In this document: positions 30,531-42,793 of the stretch, in pieces | Layout: every line of letters starts with the position of its first letter | Numbering within the stretch: position 1 is the first letter of the stretch | NCBI GenBank assembly: GCA_037833965.1 | Contig: AP031358.1 | Location: 13,276,001 to 13,340,000, forward strand | Direction of reading: 5' to 3' | From: Marchantia polymorpha subsp. ruderalis | Taxonomy: Eukaryota > Streptophyta > Marchantiopsida > Marchantiales > Marchantiaceae | Length of the DNA: 64,000 nucleotides | Program-made: the position numbers and the translations under genes | Notes under the pieces: generated by a model | The model's input: only the letters and a program-made list of their open reading frames with translations | Databases searched by the model: none | Told to the model about the DNA's origin: nothing

Positions 30531-33500
30531 TTCATACCATTGATCTGCAACTTCGTGTCACTATTGTGAAGTATTTTGTCACCATGGTGTTTCATGGACA
30601 TTGATTCTCTTAGCAAGCCTACGCGACAAGTTTTTCTTGTACTTTTCTCATTTCTTTATCCTTCATTCTTGATTCTTTCTCGAAATTTCAAAAGTAATGT
30701 TTTGTGTTTTTCTACTAGTTTTCTTCATAGTTATTAAAAAAAGTGTAATGATACACTTTAGCATGTAGGTAGGATAAATGTGTGATGAGTTGGGATGTAT
30801 TATAGCCATATACTCCAACTCATCTCTAATGGTACATTTGAGAGGAACGGTGATTTCACATCAACTTACATATGTTTAATTAATAACCTATATAATAGCA
30901 AATGTCTCAAAAACATGTAGTAAAGCTTATACCCAACAAAACTAGAGCCCAAAAGGATCACCAAACACTACAAAATCTGTATTTTGAGTCTTCTAGCATT
31001 CTAAACATAACATTTTACAAAAATTGCATGTACCATTCTCTTTTATAAAATATCGTGCTTACTCCATCCGTCGAAACCCATAGCTTTCTTCAGTCTAAGT
31101 TTGCGTCATTTTGACATATAATGTGTATGCATCCATGGTTGCTTCTTTGTTTTTTATCTCCTCAACCGCCTCTGCCTTCAGACGGTGCACTTCTTCCTCG
31201 TACTCGTCCAATTGTCGTATAAATTGTATGGCATTGCATCATCTTTGCAATATGTCTGTCTAAAGAAGCAATTGAGGGTTTAGGTTTTCATAGTCCATGC
31301 ACGCAGTGCACAGTGTATGAATGTGTTTCATGTACCGTGTTGCTGTGGTTCTCAGCTTCGAATGTAGGTGGATCCAATCTTATCTAGCTCTATAAATTGA
31401 TGTAATATACAACCTCAATGTGTTTTGTTCCTTTAATCAGTTTTAAGTACGATGCAACCATGCTTATTGGGTTACATCTACGGCATTGAGGAACTTTTCA
31501 CTTAGGCTTTTAACTTCCCCTTCGACTTTGGCAGATGAGTTATCATGATCAGCTTTGTCTTCTTGTAAACTCTGCCAGGAGTTTTTGAATGACATCGTCT
31601 AATTAGGCCAGCAACACGTCGTCCCACGTTTATGTCCTTGGATCTTGCATTTTACTAGATATAAAAATATCAAGCTAGTAAGCATGCTACTATTCTTTGA
31701 TAAGATTCCAGAACCTATCACCTTCAACTGGATAACTTTTTTACTTCCACGAGACATCGAGTTCATACCACTTACATATGTACAAAGAAAATATAAAGTT
31801 GGTTAACTCGATCTCTACCATGATGAAATTATTTTATCATTGTTGGTAGATCCCCAAGTTTTATGCTATTTGTCCAAATCTCAATCTTTCAAAAATGTAA
31901 CTAATAATTTCCAATCTTTGCGTAGTTTACTTATAATCATCATCTTTATCTAAATATCTGAAAAAATTTAGAATATTTTCTTATGTAACATTTGAATTTG
32001 TAATTTTTGTTAAGAATAAACTTAAATATCGATTAATTCAGATTAACTTCAGTTAGATCATCTCTATATATAAAGAGTTGATTGTAACTTTAAATAACAG
32101 AAGTAAATGTTTTATTGAATTAGCTTGTATGATTTTATGGATGCAGTCCAAAGTCATGAATCACATATTAGTCTCTCGGCTTTATGTTTTTGTTATGCAT
32201 TTGTAACATTCTTGCACAAAAAATCATCAAGTTAATTAGAATTTGCACTATTTTGTAATCGAAGATTTATAAAAAAAGTAGAGACAATTTTTTCTTTAGA
32301 ATCTGACATTTTAATAATGTTTTAAGTCTTAAAGATTGTGTCCTGAATGATGAAGTGTGAAAAAGTTTGCTCACTCTTTACAAAAAAAATGTCTTCATGT
32401 AAAATCTTATTTATTTATCACTTAATTTAACAAAAACGTGTTAAGTGTGCGTCTCGGCAGAGCGCATTTGGATTATTAGTATGTAGATTATTAGAAACTA
32501 GATATTTGAACTTGGTAATTGATTAAAATTTAGCTAAAGTATTATAAACTGAACCTTGATACGTTTCTTCAAGAATATAATTACAGTTAATATTCAATAT
32601 CATTTTAACCTTTTCATGTTTATTATGAGGAGTTTCAAGATATTCAAAAGCTTAGTGATATGAAATCAGACACAAACACATATAAAAATTTCAATTTAAG
32701 AATACTCTTCTAAAACTCGATTTTTTTGAGACTTGAATATCTAATCACAAACATTACTCACAAGTTAAAAAATCTTGTGCCTACATTTAGTGTAAAAAGA
32801 AATAAATTTTGAATTATAATGAAAAATTATATGATTTTTGATTAATCACATAATATTATATATATTGATTCATAAATTATATTTATAAAAGGTTCAAAGA
32901 TTTAAAGTTTAATTTGAATTTAATTTCTTTTCTTATAAAATTTAAATTACAAATCTTCATCTTAATTTTTATAAGAAAAATTAGTTGGAATAAAAGCAAA
33001 AATATCATTCGAAATACATGATTAAAACTACTATTGAAAACTTACATACATTATTTTCAATTTTTTTAAATAGATTTATTTAAATATTATAAGAGATAAA
33101 ATTCATCACTATACTTCATTGAACCTTTTTGAATCGTTAATGTTGTGGATATGACTAACAAGTAAATATATCATTTTCAAGCAACACATTCAATTGCTAC
33201 CATATCATATACGGAAGTTGTTGATGTGTAGATTCACGGTGATGTTGGTAAGAGATTGAGTTTCAACCATCCTAGCATGATGATGACGTAATTATCTATA
33301 GTATCTTGCTTCAATTTTAGGTTAGAGTCTGAGATGCTGCAATTTGTATATCAGCAATTTTTGTGATTGGATCGTTGATGGAGTGATACAAGTAGCTAGC
33401 TCAAAAGTGAGTTTGCCAATAAAATCTAATTCGGCCCATAACTTAATGGAGGTCATTTTTACGGAATCAGCCTGCTGATTGACAAGGTTTTAAGTGCACT

Positions 33501-33560
33501 CAGCTTAATTATTTGTCTTAGACAACTAATTATTATGTCACCATCTACGCGTTAGATTCA
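30531..33560. other. AT-rich gene desert
   Basis: Long runs of A and T, no open frame of note and no strong repeat identified by eye. Confidence 0.55.
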
Positions 33561-34146
33561 TCGATAGAAGCTGCACTCTGTCTAGTTCTGAGATCAGATC
33601 AAACGAATAGCATTTTGACTGCGCCGGGACTTATTATCTTGCCTGCAGGAGCGCTACATTTTCATGAGGGAGACTGCTCACAATGCTTATCGAAAGTAGT
33701 CCTACGTTCAGATGCACGCTCTGGTTTACATCCTGATTTTGGCCAATATGTCAATGACGTTCTCAATCACCATATGGTGGGGTGTGGGTCTAGCAGGGAG
33801 TGGCTCAGGGTTTGGCTTCTTCACTATGATAACCTGGGCTTAATTCTGAGCTGGTAGCTCATTTGTTAGCCTCTTGTCTACGGCAATGTCCAACGTGATG
33901 CTTGGCTACACCATAGTAGTGTCATTGCTGGCCTACTGTCTACTGCTTAGTCTTCATATCCAATCCAGGGACCACATTCCAAAGTACTAGTTTTGGTTCC
34001 ACTACCTATCCATCATCAAGTTTCCATTTGAGTATGTAGTCATCAACAAGTTTGGCAGAGTTGGAAGTTGCTTGTAGATGGGTTGAAAGATCCTCTATGC
34101 CATTCCATTTGCAAAAGTTGAGGATGTAGCTCTGATTGACCGGATG
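33561..34146. other. Island of mixed composition in the desert
   Basis: Less AT-rich than its surroundings. A plus-strand frame at 33615-33857 contains DFGQYVNDVLNHHMVG but starts without ATG and matches nothing I know. Possibly a decayed insertion. Confidence 0.25.
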
Positions 34147-34908
34147 CTATAATGTTTTGGAGCAATACAACTTGATGCATGGATGTCTCTGGATTCAACA
34201 CTCTTTAGAAATTTGACACAACATTCATGAAGCGTCTTTATGAGTCACATTGATATAAGCAAACTTTTTTCCAATTGCACAATCATTATGTCTGTAAGGC
34301 TGTTGGGTTTAGAAACATTAGTGTTTGATCCAAACAATTGAGAGTCTCCTGGAAATTTTATGTCCAAATGATATTGTGGTAACTTCGCAAGCACGAGTTG
34401 GTAATTTTCGTCTACACAATTGAAGTGATAGGAATCATTTCAGGTGAGTTGAGATAGCAAATGCGGTTTTGGGATGAAGCATGTGTGGTGTTCATGTTAG
34501 AAACATTCTCATAGTTTTGTAAATGCTTCAATATTTTGGAGTATGACAACTTGATGCATATGCGCCTCCAGATTCAACCGTATCTAGAAGTTTGACACAA
34601 CATTTATGAAGCGTTGCTAAGCCTAATTTGGATATAAGCAAACTTCTTTCCAATTGCACAATCATGTTGTCTATAAGACTTTTGGACTGAAAATATGGTT
34701 GTTTTATCCAAACATATGAGAGTCTCATAAAATTTGATGTAGTAATGATATCGTAGTAATGTTGCAAGCACAAATCGTTAATTTTTGTCTACGCTATCGA
34801 AGTGATGGAAAGCATTTTAAGTGAGTTAAGATTACAAATTTGTTTTTGGCATGAAGCATGTGTGGTGTTTAGATTAGAAATACTCTCACAGGTTTGTAAA
34901 TACTATTG
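34147..34908. repeat. Tandem direct repeat, about 378-bp period, two copies
   Basis: CTTGATGCAT at 34171 recurs at 34550, and GCATGTGTGGTGTT at 34479 recurs at 34856. In between, GACACAACAT-ATGAAGCGT, GATATAAGCAAACTT-TTTCCA, GCACAATCATxxTGTCT and GAAGTGAT-G-AA are colinear. Identity by eye is about 75-80%. No coding frame is shared by the two copies. Confidence 0.75.
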
Positions 34909-36087
34909 TCATGCAAAATAAGCTTTGTAAATGTTATCGCCATACGAAATAAGGAGCAAGTTGGGAACTAATGTGTGGAAGACAAGCTTTGAAAAATGTT
35001 GAAGGTACACGTTGTAGTATGGCAGTAGCAATACTAATGGATATCATTTTGCCCTATTCTTGGTCCACTATTTGCTAAAAACACCTATTGCATGTTGTTT
35101 TGTAGACAATTGTGTGCAATGGCAAGAAGATCCAACTCGCCAGATGAACAAATCTTTTGCAATGACTTAACCATCACAGCCAAAGTATTAACAGTCACTT
35201 AGGCCTTTGGTGGAGAACCAACCAATGCTACAAGGAAAATCCTAATTGCTTGCCGGCAAAAAAAAATCCTAATCGACAAGTAGAAAAAACCCTAGCCGTT
35301 ATGTCTGCAATATTCCTCCTTGAAGAATGGACATACACTGGTTTATATCTGTTTACTTAGTTGGTTCCATCATATCATTTTATATATTCATTTCTCTTCT
35401 TTTTTTCAAAAGTTTGTTCTATATGATTTTTGATAAAAAAGCGGTAAATGTTTAAAAATTACCCAAAAAAAAATTGCAACATTTTTATTTTTCATGAATT
35501 TTTTTTCTCATGATAGTTTTTGATCAAATCATTTTATTCAAATCGTGTTGAATTTCAATAAAAAATATCTTGTGAAATTTGTCTAATATTGAATATGATA
35601 AATCCGTATCATACATTTTTGAAAATATAGAAGTATTATAGCTGACTATAGTGCTTCTATTATATATGTTAATAACATGGAATTTGAGATTTTAAAAATG
35701 CTTATTCTTCAAGAATTTAAGATTTTTTTTTACACAAATTATAATTCATCATTTTTATGAGATTTATGTGAAAGATCTTCAATTCTATAACACAGAATAT
35801 TTTTTCACCTTTCCTCTTACGCTGACAAAATCAATAATCTCTCCGCAACTCTTTACAAATTTGAAAATCTTAACACCATCATCAATTTCTTGCTATTTTA
35901 TGAATAATAATTTACATTTGAATAAAATCAACTACCTTGCTGATTTTATAGCTATGATATCATTACAAAGAGGAAAAAAATTCACTCAAAAGAAATACAT
36001 TTAAGTTCAAATGTTGAAAGTTTTATATATATTATCATTTTTCTCATGAAAACCTTTTGAAATATTGCTAGTAGATAGGGTTTCATA
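34909..36087. other. AT-rich unassigned sequence
   Basis: No gene is supportable. A 78-codon plus frame at 35768-36004 is low-complexity. Confidence 0.45.
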
Positions 36088-36095
36088 GCCACAAT

Positions 36096-37017
36096 TAGGC
36101 CCCAGCAAGGTAAGGTAAAAGGTTACCGGGTAATGCATGAGCATTTACCTTTATCTTACCCGTTACCTTATTTGCAACACTATTATCTACTTTTACGTTT
36201 ACTATCATCTAATGACAATTTACCCGTATATCTGTGTTGAAAGAAGATCAAGATACTTAACAGGGAACATAAGAACTGTCTTAACTAGACATTGCGAAGA
36301 TTTGATGTATCTCTTTGAGTGTATATATAAATTAATGTAGGAGAATTAAAAGAAGATTTTGCAACACACCTTTTGATCGCCATAACACGATGAAGTCCAA
36401 AGAACTTTGTAATTGGGGTGTTCTCATAAGATCTCACATGTTCATGATAAGCTGGGAGCATGGCCAGAAGCACCTGAAGTACACTCACAAAATCACTGAC
36501 CAGATATTAGATGAGAAACAACATGATGAACTAGTATTCAAAACGAGTGTGATCTGTTAAGGAAATCACATCTTTAATTTCTAAGATCTATCAAATATCT
36601 CGGATAGACTCGACAAATGACAATGTGTTAAAACTTCACTATTTACAACATTCCAGTAATCGCATAATAAGTACAACCCCGAAAGAAGCGACAGAATGGT
36701 CACAGAGTATAACGAGTAGGAAGTAAGGTGGAACAAAAGAAAGATGCGGAAGAGGGGAGACTACTTAAAGCCAAAACTCAACAAAAAATTACCATTTGGA
36801 ACTGAGTTGGAACTTTTTAGTCTGCCACGGACTACGCACCCGCGCCATGAACTCCATGGCGGACTTTTGCAATGGTCAAAGGTTACCGGGTAATCCATTC
36901 AGCTTTACTTTTACTCTAGTCATTACCTTATCTATAGCCCAGCCTTTAACTTTTACCTCTACCTACTACCAATTTACCAGGTAGCAGCAAAATGTTACCT
37001 TACCTTGCCTACGCCTG
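36096..37017. mobile_element. hAT-like non-autonomous transposon, 922 bp
   Basis: The termini are 23-bp imperfect inverted repeats, TAGGC...GCAAGGTAAGGTAA on the left and, inverted on the right, CAGGC...GCAAGGTAAGGTAA, matching at about 18 of 23 positions. The flanks are GCCACAAT (36088-36095) and GTCACAAT (37018-37025), an 8-bp target duplication with one mismatch, which is the hAT-superfamily length. AGGTTACCGGGTAAT occurs near both ends (about 36122 and 36882), a typical subterminal repeat. No transposase frame is present, so movement would need an enzyme supplied elsewhere. Ends were placed by eye. Confidence 0.6.
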
Positions 37018-37025
37018 GTCACAAT

Positions 37026-37722
37026 TCATCCAACTCATTGTAAATTGCTGATATGATAGACATTCTTTACAACCTACGGATTCCTAGCGTGATACACATA
37101 TACAATAAAGTACAGTTGGAGTTGATTTGGTTTATCTGCATATTGAATAATTACAGTTTAGTTCTAAACAATTCAAAACTAGAACATTTAATAAGAAAAT
37201 AATATTATATTTATTTTTCAATGCCTTACATATTTCTTCATTTAAAATAAAATCACACCATGCTTAACATCTTATAAGACTTATGCAAATTTGAGTCAAT
37301 AACAGAGAATGAGAATATATTCATTTTCACTTAACATATCATGATAATATTATCATGCCGGAAGATGAGTCAATCACATCTTCTATTTTAAATCAAAGTA
37401 ATTGACATAACAACGATCAAATTGTAAAATAAAAAGAGAAATGCATTTATGTTAGATTTATATTAATTTAATCTTTACAAGATTATATGTTTTCTAGCAA
37501 AACTTTATGAAGCATTATATGATAAATTCTTCTGATAGCATCATATGCTTGTGTGTTTTTCATCACATGTAACATATTAAGATTATTGTGAAAATTACGT
37601 TGCTCTTATGACCTTGCTCTTGCTCTTATAATATAAAATGGTCTTACTTATAACTTTTTATTTCAAACTTATTTCATCGGAGTTTTGATCTCCAATATCT
37701 CTGCAGAATTTGATATTTAAAG

Positions 37723-37753
<31 letters not shown>

Positions 37754-38804
37754 ATGCACTCTTACCTTTGACAGATTTTGGAATTCTTATTAGATACCCG
37801 CCATGCTATCTTCATGATGTGGATGGTAAAGTATCCTTACAAAGAAGTCTGGTATTAGTTTCTCACCCTCCTTATTAGTGTGTTTGCGCACTCAACTGGA
37901 ATGCATTACGAGAATAACCTTAACCTCAGAGCCGAATGACTTAGAAGTGAGTGACAAGTTTTTGCTCTAAAGTAAGCTGCCGATAAAAGGTAAACGTCCT
38001 AAATCCTGTCCAGAACAACGTCGCCAGTTAATGTAGGTTAGCTTTAGAAACATAATTAGACCGGAGTTATTAAATGTGTAGGGGATCAAAATCTGCACAC
38101 GGCACATATAACGAAACTTTGACAAGCGTGTAAAGGTAAAATGAAGATGAAGCACAGTGGAGATTCAGTTATCAAAGGGCTCCCTGGCAATCATGAAAGA
38201 GGAAGACATCATGATATGAAAAACTCATTCTATTCATATAAGCTCGACATCGGTGCCCAACATTCCCCGCCATTATTACATGCCATAAAAGCTTACCCCG
38301 GTACTTCAATGATTTACCTCGTGGTGCAGAATTCAAAGCAGACACGCAAAGTGAAAAGACCAACTTTCACGATAGCACAAAGTTGTGATGCCAAGAAGCA
38401 TCTGCCCAGCCAACACGCAGCCATTATGGCGAAGCTCGATCTGAACGTCAACTGCACTCGCAATGCCACTCATCATCACATCGGATATCAAACAGCCCAC
38501 GTAACAATACGTCACGTCCACAGAAGTAGTCTCTTGGTTTGAAAAATCCATGTTAGATCTTTTTGCTGGGCCAGCAGAGTTACGTGCATCTGTGAACGAC
38601 CAAAAGCTATGTTACATATTATCAATCTTGATGAACAAATCTTACGATTCGAATCAAAGTTTCGCATCAAAATTCATCCCCCCAGCCGTCAACTGTGTAT
38701 AGACAGTTGTTGACGCAACTTGACTAGACAAGATTCGAATACAATTCACAACTGACTGCAGTGCTGAATAATGTCCTTCTTTTTCAGTTTACAAGGACGT
38801 AGAT
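37026..38804. other. AT-rich unassigned sequence
   Basis: No gene supported. A plus frame at 38141-38542 (133 codons, ATG start) has no motif and overlaps minus-strand frames of similar length. Confidence 0.35.
37723..37751. repeat. (TA)n microsatellite
   Basis: About 14 TA units without interruption. Confidence 0.9.
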
Positions 38805-38841
38805 TGAGTTTCCATCATTCTTAGAGAATGATGGAAACTCA
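38805..38841. repeat. Perfect 17-bp stem hairpin with 3-base loop
   Basis: TGAGTTTCCATCATTCT, loop TAG, then the exact inverse complement. It lies 128 bases beyond the 3' limit of the truncated transporter copy. Confidence 0.85.
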
Positions 38842-38968
38842 GGCTATATACAAAACAGAAGCTAAGTAGTGAAAACTTGATCGTGAGACTGCAGCCCTGT
38901 GCTAAAGTTAATCTCGACCGTAGGCCTCTAGGCAAGCTCATGCCGAATTCTATGATCCTATCTTTCAT

Positions 38969-39445
38969 TCAGCAGCTATCAATACGAGTTTGTAGCCATT
39001 CAGCCCAAATCCTACGCTTGACTTTCAATAAGAGCGTCATAGCTGCCAGAGCAGCTGCGACGCGAGAGTACGGAATTTTTCTGTGCTTAGAGCTTATCTT
39101 AGCTTTGGGCCTATTTTGGACGAAAGCACCGGGAACACCGAAGAAAGGATCAAAATCAAGGTGAAGGATAGCCAGAAGGCAAATGTAGGAAGAGAAGGCC
39201 GTAGCCTCGAAAGCATTAGTGGCCCTGAATTCACACATTCTAGCCAGCCGCTGCAGTAGCCCACCGTAAATGGCGTCGAGCCCTGTGACTATCCAGTGTG
39301 GAGCACTCTGTGGGATCATCAGTCCTGCATTGTGGAAAGACAGCACAAACATCGTCATCGCAAAACCCATCAGCCCCAGGGGAGCAGGATTTGCCATCAC
39401 AGTCGTTGTCTATATCGACTTCGACAGCAGCATCTCGAGGTCCAG
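38969..39445 (-). pseudogene. Truncated AceTr transporter, array locus 8
   Basis: The minus strand aligns with transporter residues from about 16 to 115. The start is degraded (LDLEMLLSKSI, then TAG complementary to 39410-39412). The clean stretch MANPAPLGLMGFAMTMFVLS is followed by IPQSAPHWIVTGL, and the second family block is altered to CEFRATNAFEATAFSSY. FGVPGAFV matches FGVRAAFV, after which an unrelated frame stays open for about 45 codons. The GN of the GNTF motif and the C-terminal half are missing, so transport function is not expected. An ATG at 39397 could still start a short frame. Confidence 0.75.
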
Positions 39446-42336
39446 ACTTTGGCTCTTCCAGTCATTGTAGTTCTGCTGCCCCTGGACCAGCTCCTACTGA
39501 TCTGTAGCCGATCTCCAAATTTCGCTAAATCAGACAGAAGTTCAAGTTCAAATGCCGGACGGAGCTCAGAACTCTACTGAAAAGCTAATTTCCAAGTACA
39601 ATTTGAGTAATTAGATGAATCAGATAGATGACGGCCGCACATACACAGGGATTGCTTGCGAATTCACGCGCTCACTATTTCACTCTGCAGACTTTCTTCC
39701 TTCGCTTGAATTGCTCCTTTGCTTCCGAAGCTGTTGGTCTGCTCCATCTAATTATCCCATTAATTTTGGTCCGTTTTAACGCGTCAGATTGCTGGCTCTC
39801 ACCTTCTGGAGTTTCTGTGGGCAAGCATGGAAACTTTTCGCAGTGCTCTTTCTCTCTTTATTTTAGTATTTTATAATTTCAAGCTTTTCCGTCTCTTCGA
39901 ATTGGTCTCTAAAGTCAGCTGGATGATCTTGATCTGCTTTCTTCCTCGGAGGCCAAAGTAAACATCTGAAAGTGTAGCTTTGTGGAAGAATATGTGACTC
40001 AGCCGCAGATTCCAAACTTTAATGTACAACAGTTTTCTGGGTCGATCCCGATAACATGTCCACCGACTGCCCAAAACATACGACGTTCTGAACTTGAAGA
40101 TAGGGCAAAAGAGTTGCGTGTATCTCTCACAATGTCGAGAGCTGAACATATCATTCTCACGCAGTAGAGTAAAGTTCTAGACAGGGTGTCCTGAATCCAT
40201 CTATCTATAACCGCATGGCAACGTTGCGCCAAACCCTATGATCGTTCAGCTAATAAGCAGATGCTTAGCTGAGTTGATTAACTTGTTTCTTCAACGTAGT
40301 ATCGATGATAGTCACTTCCAAATACTTTGAGCTCATATGTAGTTGATTCAAAGCGTAAATTCTTGACCTCCTCCTTCCCAACAACTTGAATAAGGACTGC
40401 ATTGATCAGTTTTGCAACAAAAACGAACACCAGGAAGTATGGTTTAGCGAACAAGGTGAATAGGAAGACAGTAAGTTGTGTAGGGCTCAAGCATTTCTGT
40501 GACCTAACCTGTGGGTCATGGTAGTTTTCAGGTGCTTAAATTTTGTCCATAAGCTGTGCAGCCAATTACAGCAGGCCAGGGGTTCTGAACAGGTATTTCT
40601 GACATACGTCTCTTTCAGCCTGCGATCGGACGACCTGCCCAATCAGACTCCCCTTGATATGGTTGCAAATTACCAACAAAACAGAACGCAAAATTTCCCC
40701 CAGAAGTAAGTTTCTGGCACTTCAACGTGGATCGTTTCTCAAACGCTGTTTGTATATGGAGGATGTTTCATCCAGCTGCAGTCCTGGATGCTTCTACTTA
40801 ATCTGCCAGACGGGCATATGCAGTCACCTGGTGCAAATGACGGTTTCTTGACAGTACTACTCGCTGTTGAAATAGAAGAATGCATTTGAAGAAGGAGCCC
40901 AACACAAGGTGTACCGTCCTCTTGACACCTTTATCTTAGACTACTATTTAGAGCCGAATAAATCTAAAATGTTTACAGCATATCTGTATTTACTACGAAG
41001 GCTTATGTGGTGGTTTCATATGACATTTTATACAGGATATAAGATAAATGAGATACAATATATTTGCATTTGCTTCGAGGTTTTTTATCATTGTTCTTGT
41101 CTAAAGACGTACATCTACATTTTTAATTGCCAGTAAAGTTCAATTCTCTAAATATTAATAGATTTTCATTTATCTCTCATTATTTAAATCATCAGTGGAT
41201 CTCACCATCTCTTGCTTGTCCTTCAGATTCCTTGTATATTCTCCGTCAATTTTCAGTTTTTTATTATCAGTGAATCTTACCATTCCTTTTAGTTCGTTTG
41301 AAGTTTTCAAAGTTTTTCATTCATTTTTCAATTTTAACATTTTAGTTGTAATGAAATAGTTAACAGTTTACGGGAATAAAATATTTCAGTTTTTAATCTT
41401 GGGTTTTAATTTTTATTCTGGGTTATGTATTACTATTAGTCTGGGTTGGTATGCATTTTTACAAATACGCATGTAAATAGGCGAAGTCTTTGTTTAGTCT
41501 AAGACGTTAGACTGAGGGAATAAGGAATATGGGATGGACGAGACTTAGAAAAGCAAGAAGTAAAATGTTTTTAGCAAGAGTTTGTCGAAATGAAAAATGT
41601 GAGAGTGCCAACTGCTAGGAACTCCACCTCGTGCAGAATTGATTTTCGATGTTGATGATGGGATGGTCCTAGCAACCATTGTTTATAAGACACTTAAGAA
41701 TTGGCTTTCAAGTTCTCAGTCGTTCCACTCGCAATAGTCAGGATAGAGCGAATGGTCATGAACCTGGTGAGATTTGTCAATAGACGAACTCTATTGGTAC
41801 AAATACCAGTGCAAATAACCAAATATTCGTCCATGAGCTATGGTTTGACTAATCAGCATGGAGGATTTGTTTGAATGTTTTGCCTCAGCTTCAGATTGTA
41901 AGGGAGAAACACCGATCTCATGAAAAGTTTTAACTCTCAAGTTCTGGTGCTGCATTTGTGAATGGGACGCAGACGCCTCCAAGTCGTACTCTTTGGATTA
42001 ATGAGTCCAGAGCGTTAAGAAACATAACTCTTTGCTTTTTGGTAGGCTATTGCGATCCGCACTGCACTTCTCCCGCAATTGGCTGCATGTACTGTTACAC
42101 ATCCTTTATGAAATTTCAAATTTTCATCACAATATAATTTCATATATATATAAATAAAATATCTAGTCATGATCAATTCGTATTGATTAAGAATAAATAA
42201 AAGATTATCATGACTGAATTATAAATGGCCATTTTATGGCGTGTTCCAGAGGGATCTGAGCACAAGAGAAGCCATGAATCCCTGCGAGTCATGTGAATGC
42301 ACCTCCAACCAAAGCTATACTTAAAAAGCACTCCAT
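39446..42336. other. Unassigned sequence
   Basis: Many short frames on both strands, none with an ATG, motif and neighbours that convince. Bases 41140-41480 and 42110-42220 are AT-rich. Confidence 0.35.
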
Positions 42337-42364
42337 TACCTTTTCTAAAATCCTAGAAAAGGTA
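42337..42364. repeat. Perfect 10-bp stem hairpin
   Basis: TACCTTTTCT, loop AAAATCCT, AGAAAAGGTA. It has no T-run or gene end beside it to indicate a role. Confidence 0.7.
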
Positions 42365-42499
42365 TCAGCTTCGTTGAGCTGAGCATAGCAAACTAACCTA
42401 GAAGTACAAGACTAGCTCTGGCTAAAACAGGATCTAACTCGTTGGCTACTGTGATCGTGCAACACATGGAGCAGATTTGTCCATGTGGAAGTTTGGAGC

Positions 42500-42793
42500 A
42501 TGCGTTTCAGAGCATGCTCTTCCCACAAGCACAAAAATTGCCTTGAGCAGCTCCTGGAGGCCGAGGAAGATCCATGGCCCAATCATCAATCCATTCAAGG
42601 CTCACCTCAAGCAACCGTCGTCGATCGTGGGTATCTGATCTTTTGGCCCCTTCAGAACAAAACCCATGTCCTAAATGTTGTCAGGGATGGCAACAAAAGG
42701 TCTGACAAGATCTACGTAGGCCTGGCTTCAGGCAAGGCTTTCCAGAGCAATGAGTTCAGGGGATCCGCACAAAGCGCGAAGCTCCAAGCTTGA
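42500..42793 (+). CDS. Hypothetical 97-residue open frame
   Basis: It has an ATG start and ordinary composition: an acidic stretch near residue 20 (LLEAEEDPW), then TVVDRGYLIFWPL and a Lys/Arg-rich segment. No signal peptide, membrane helix or family is recognisable. Its length and isolation make it equally likely to be an exon of an unseen gene or a chance frame. Confidence 0.2.
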   Translation: MRFRACSSHKHKNCLEQLLEAEEDPWPNHQSIQGSPQATVVDRGYLIFWPLQNKTHVLNVVRDGNKRSDKIYVGLASGKAFQSNEFRGSAQSAKLQA

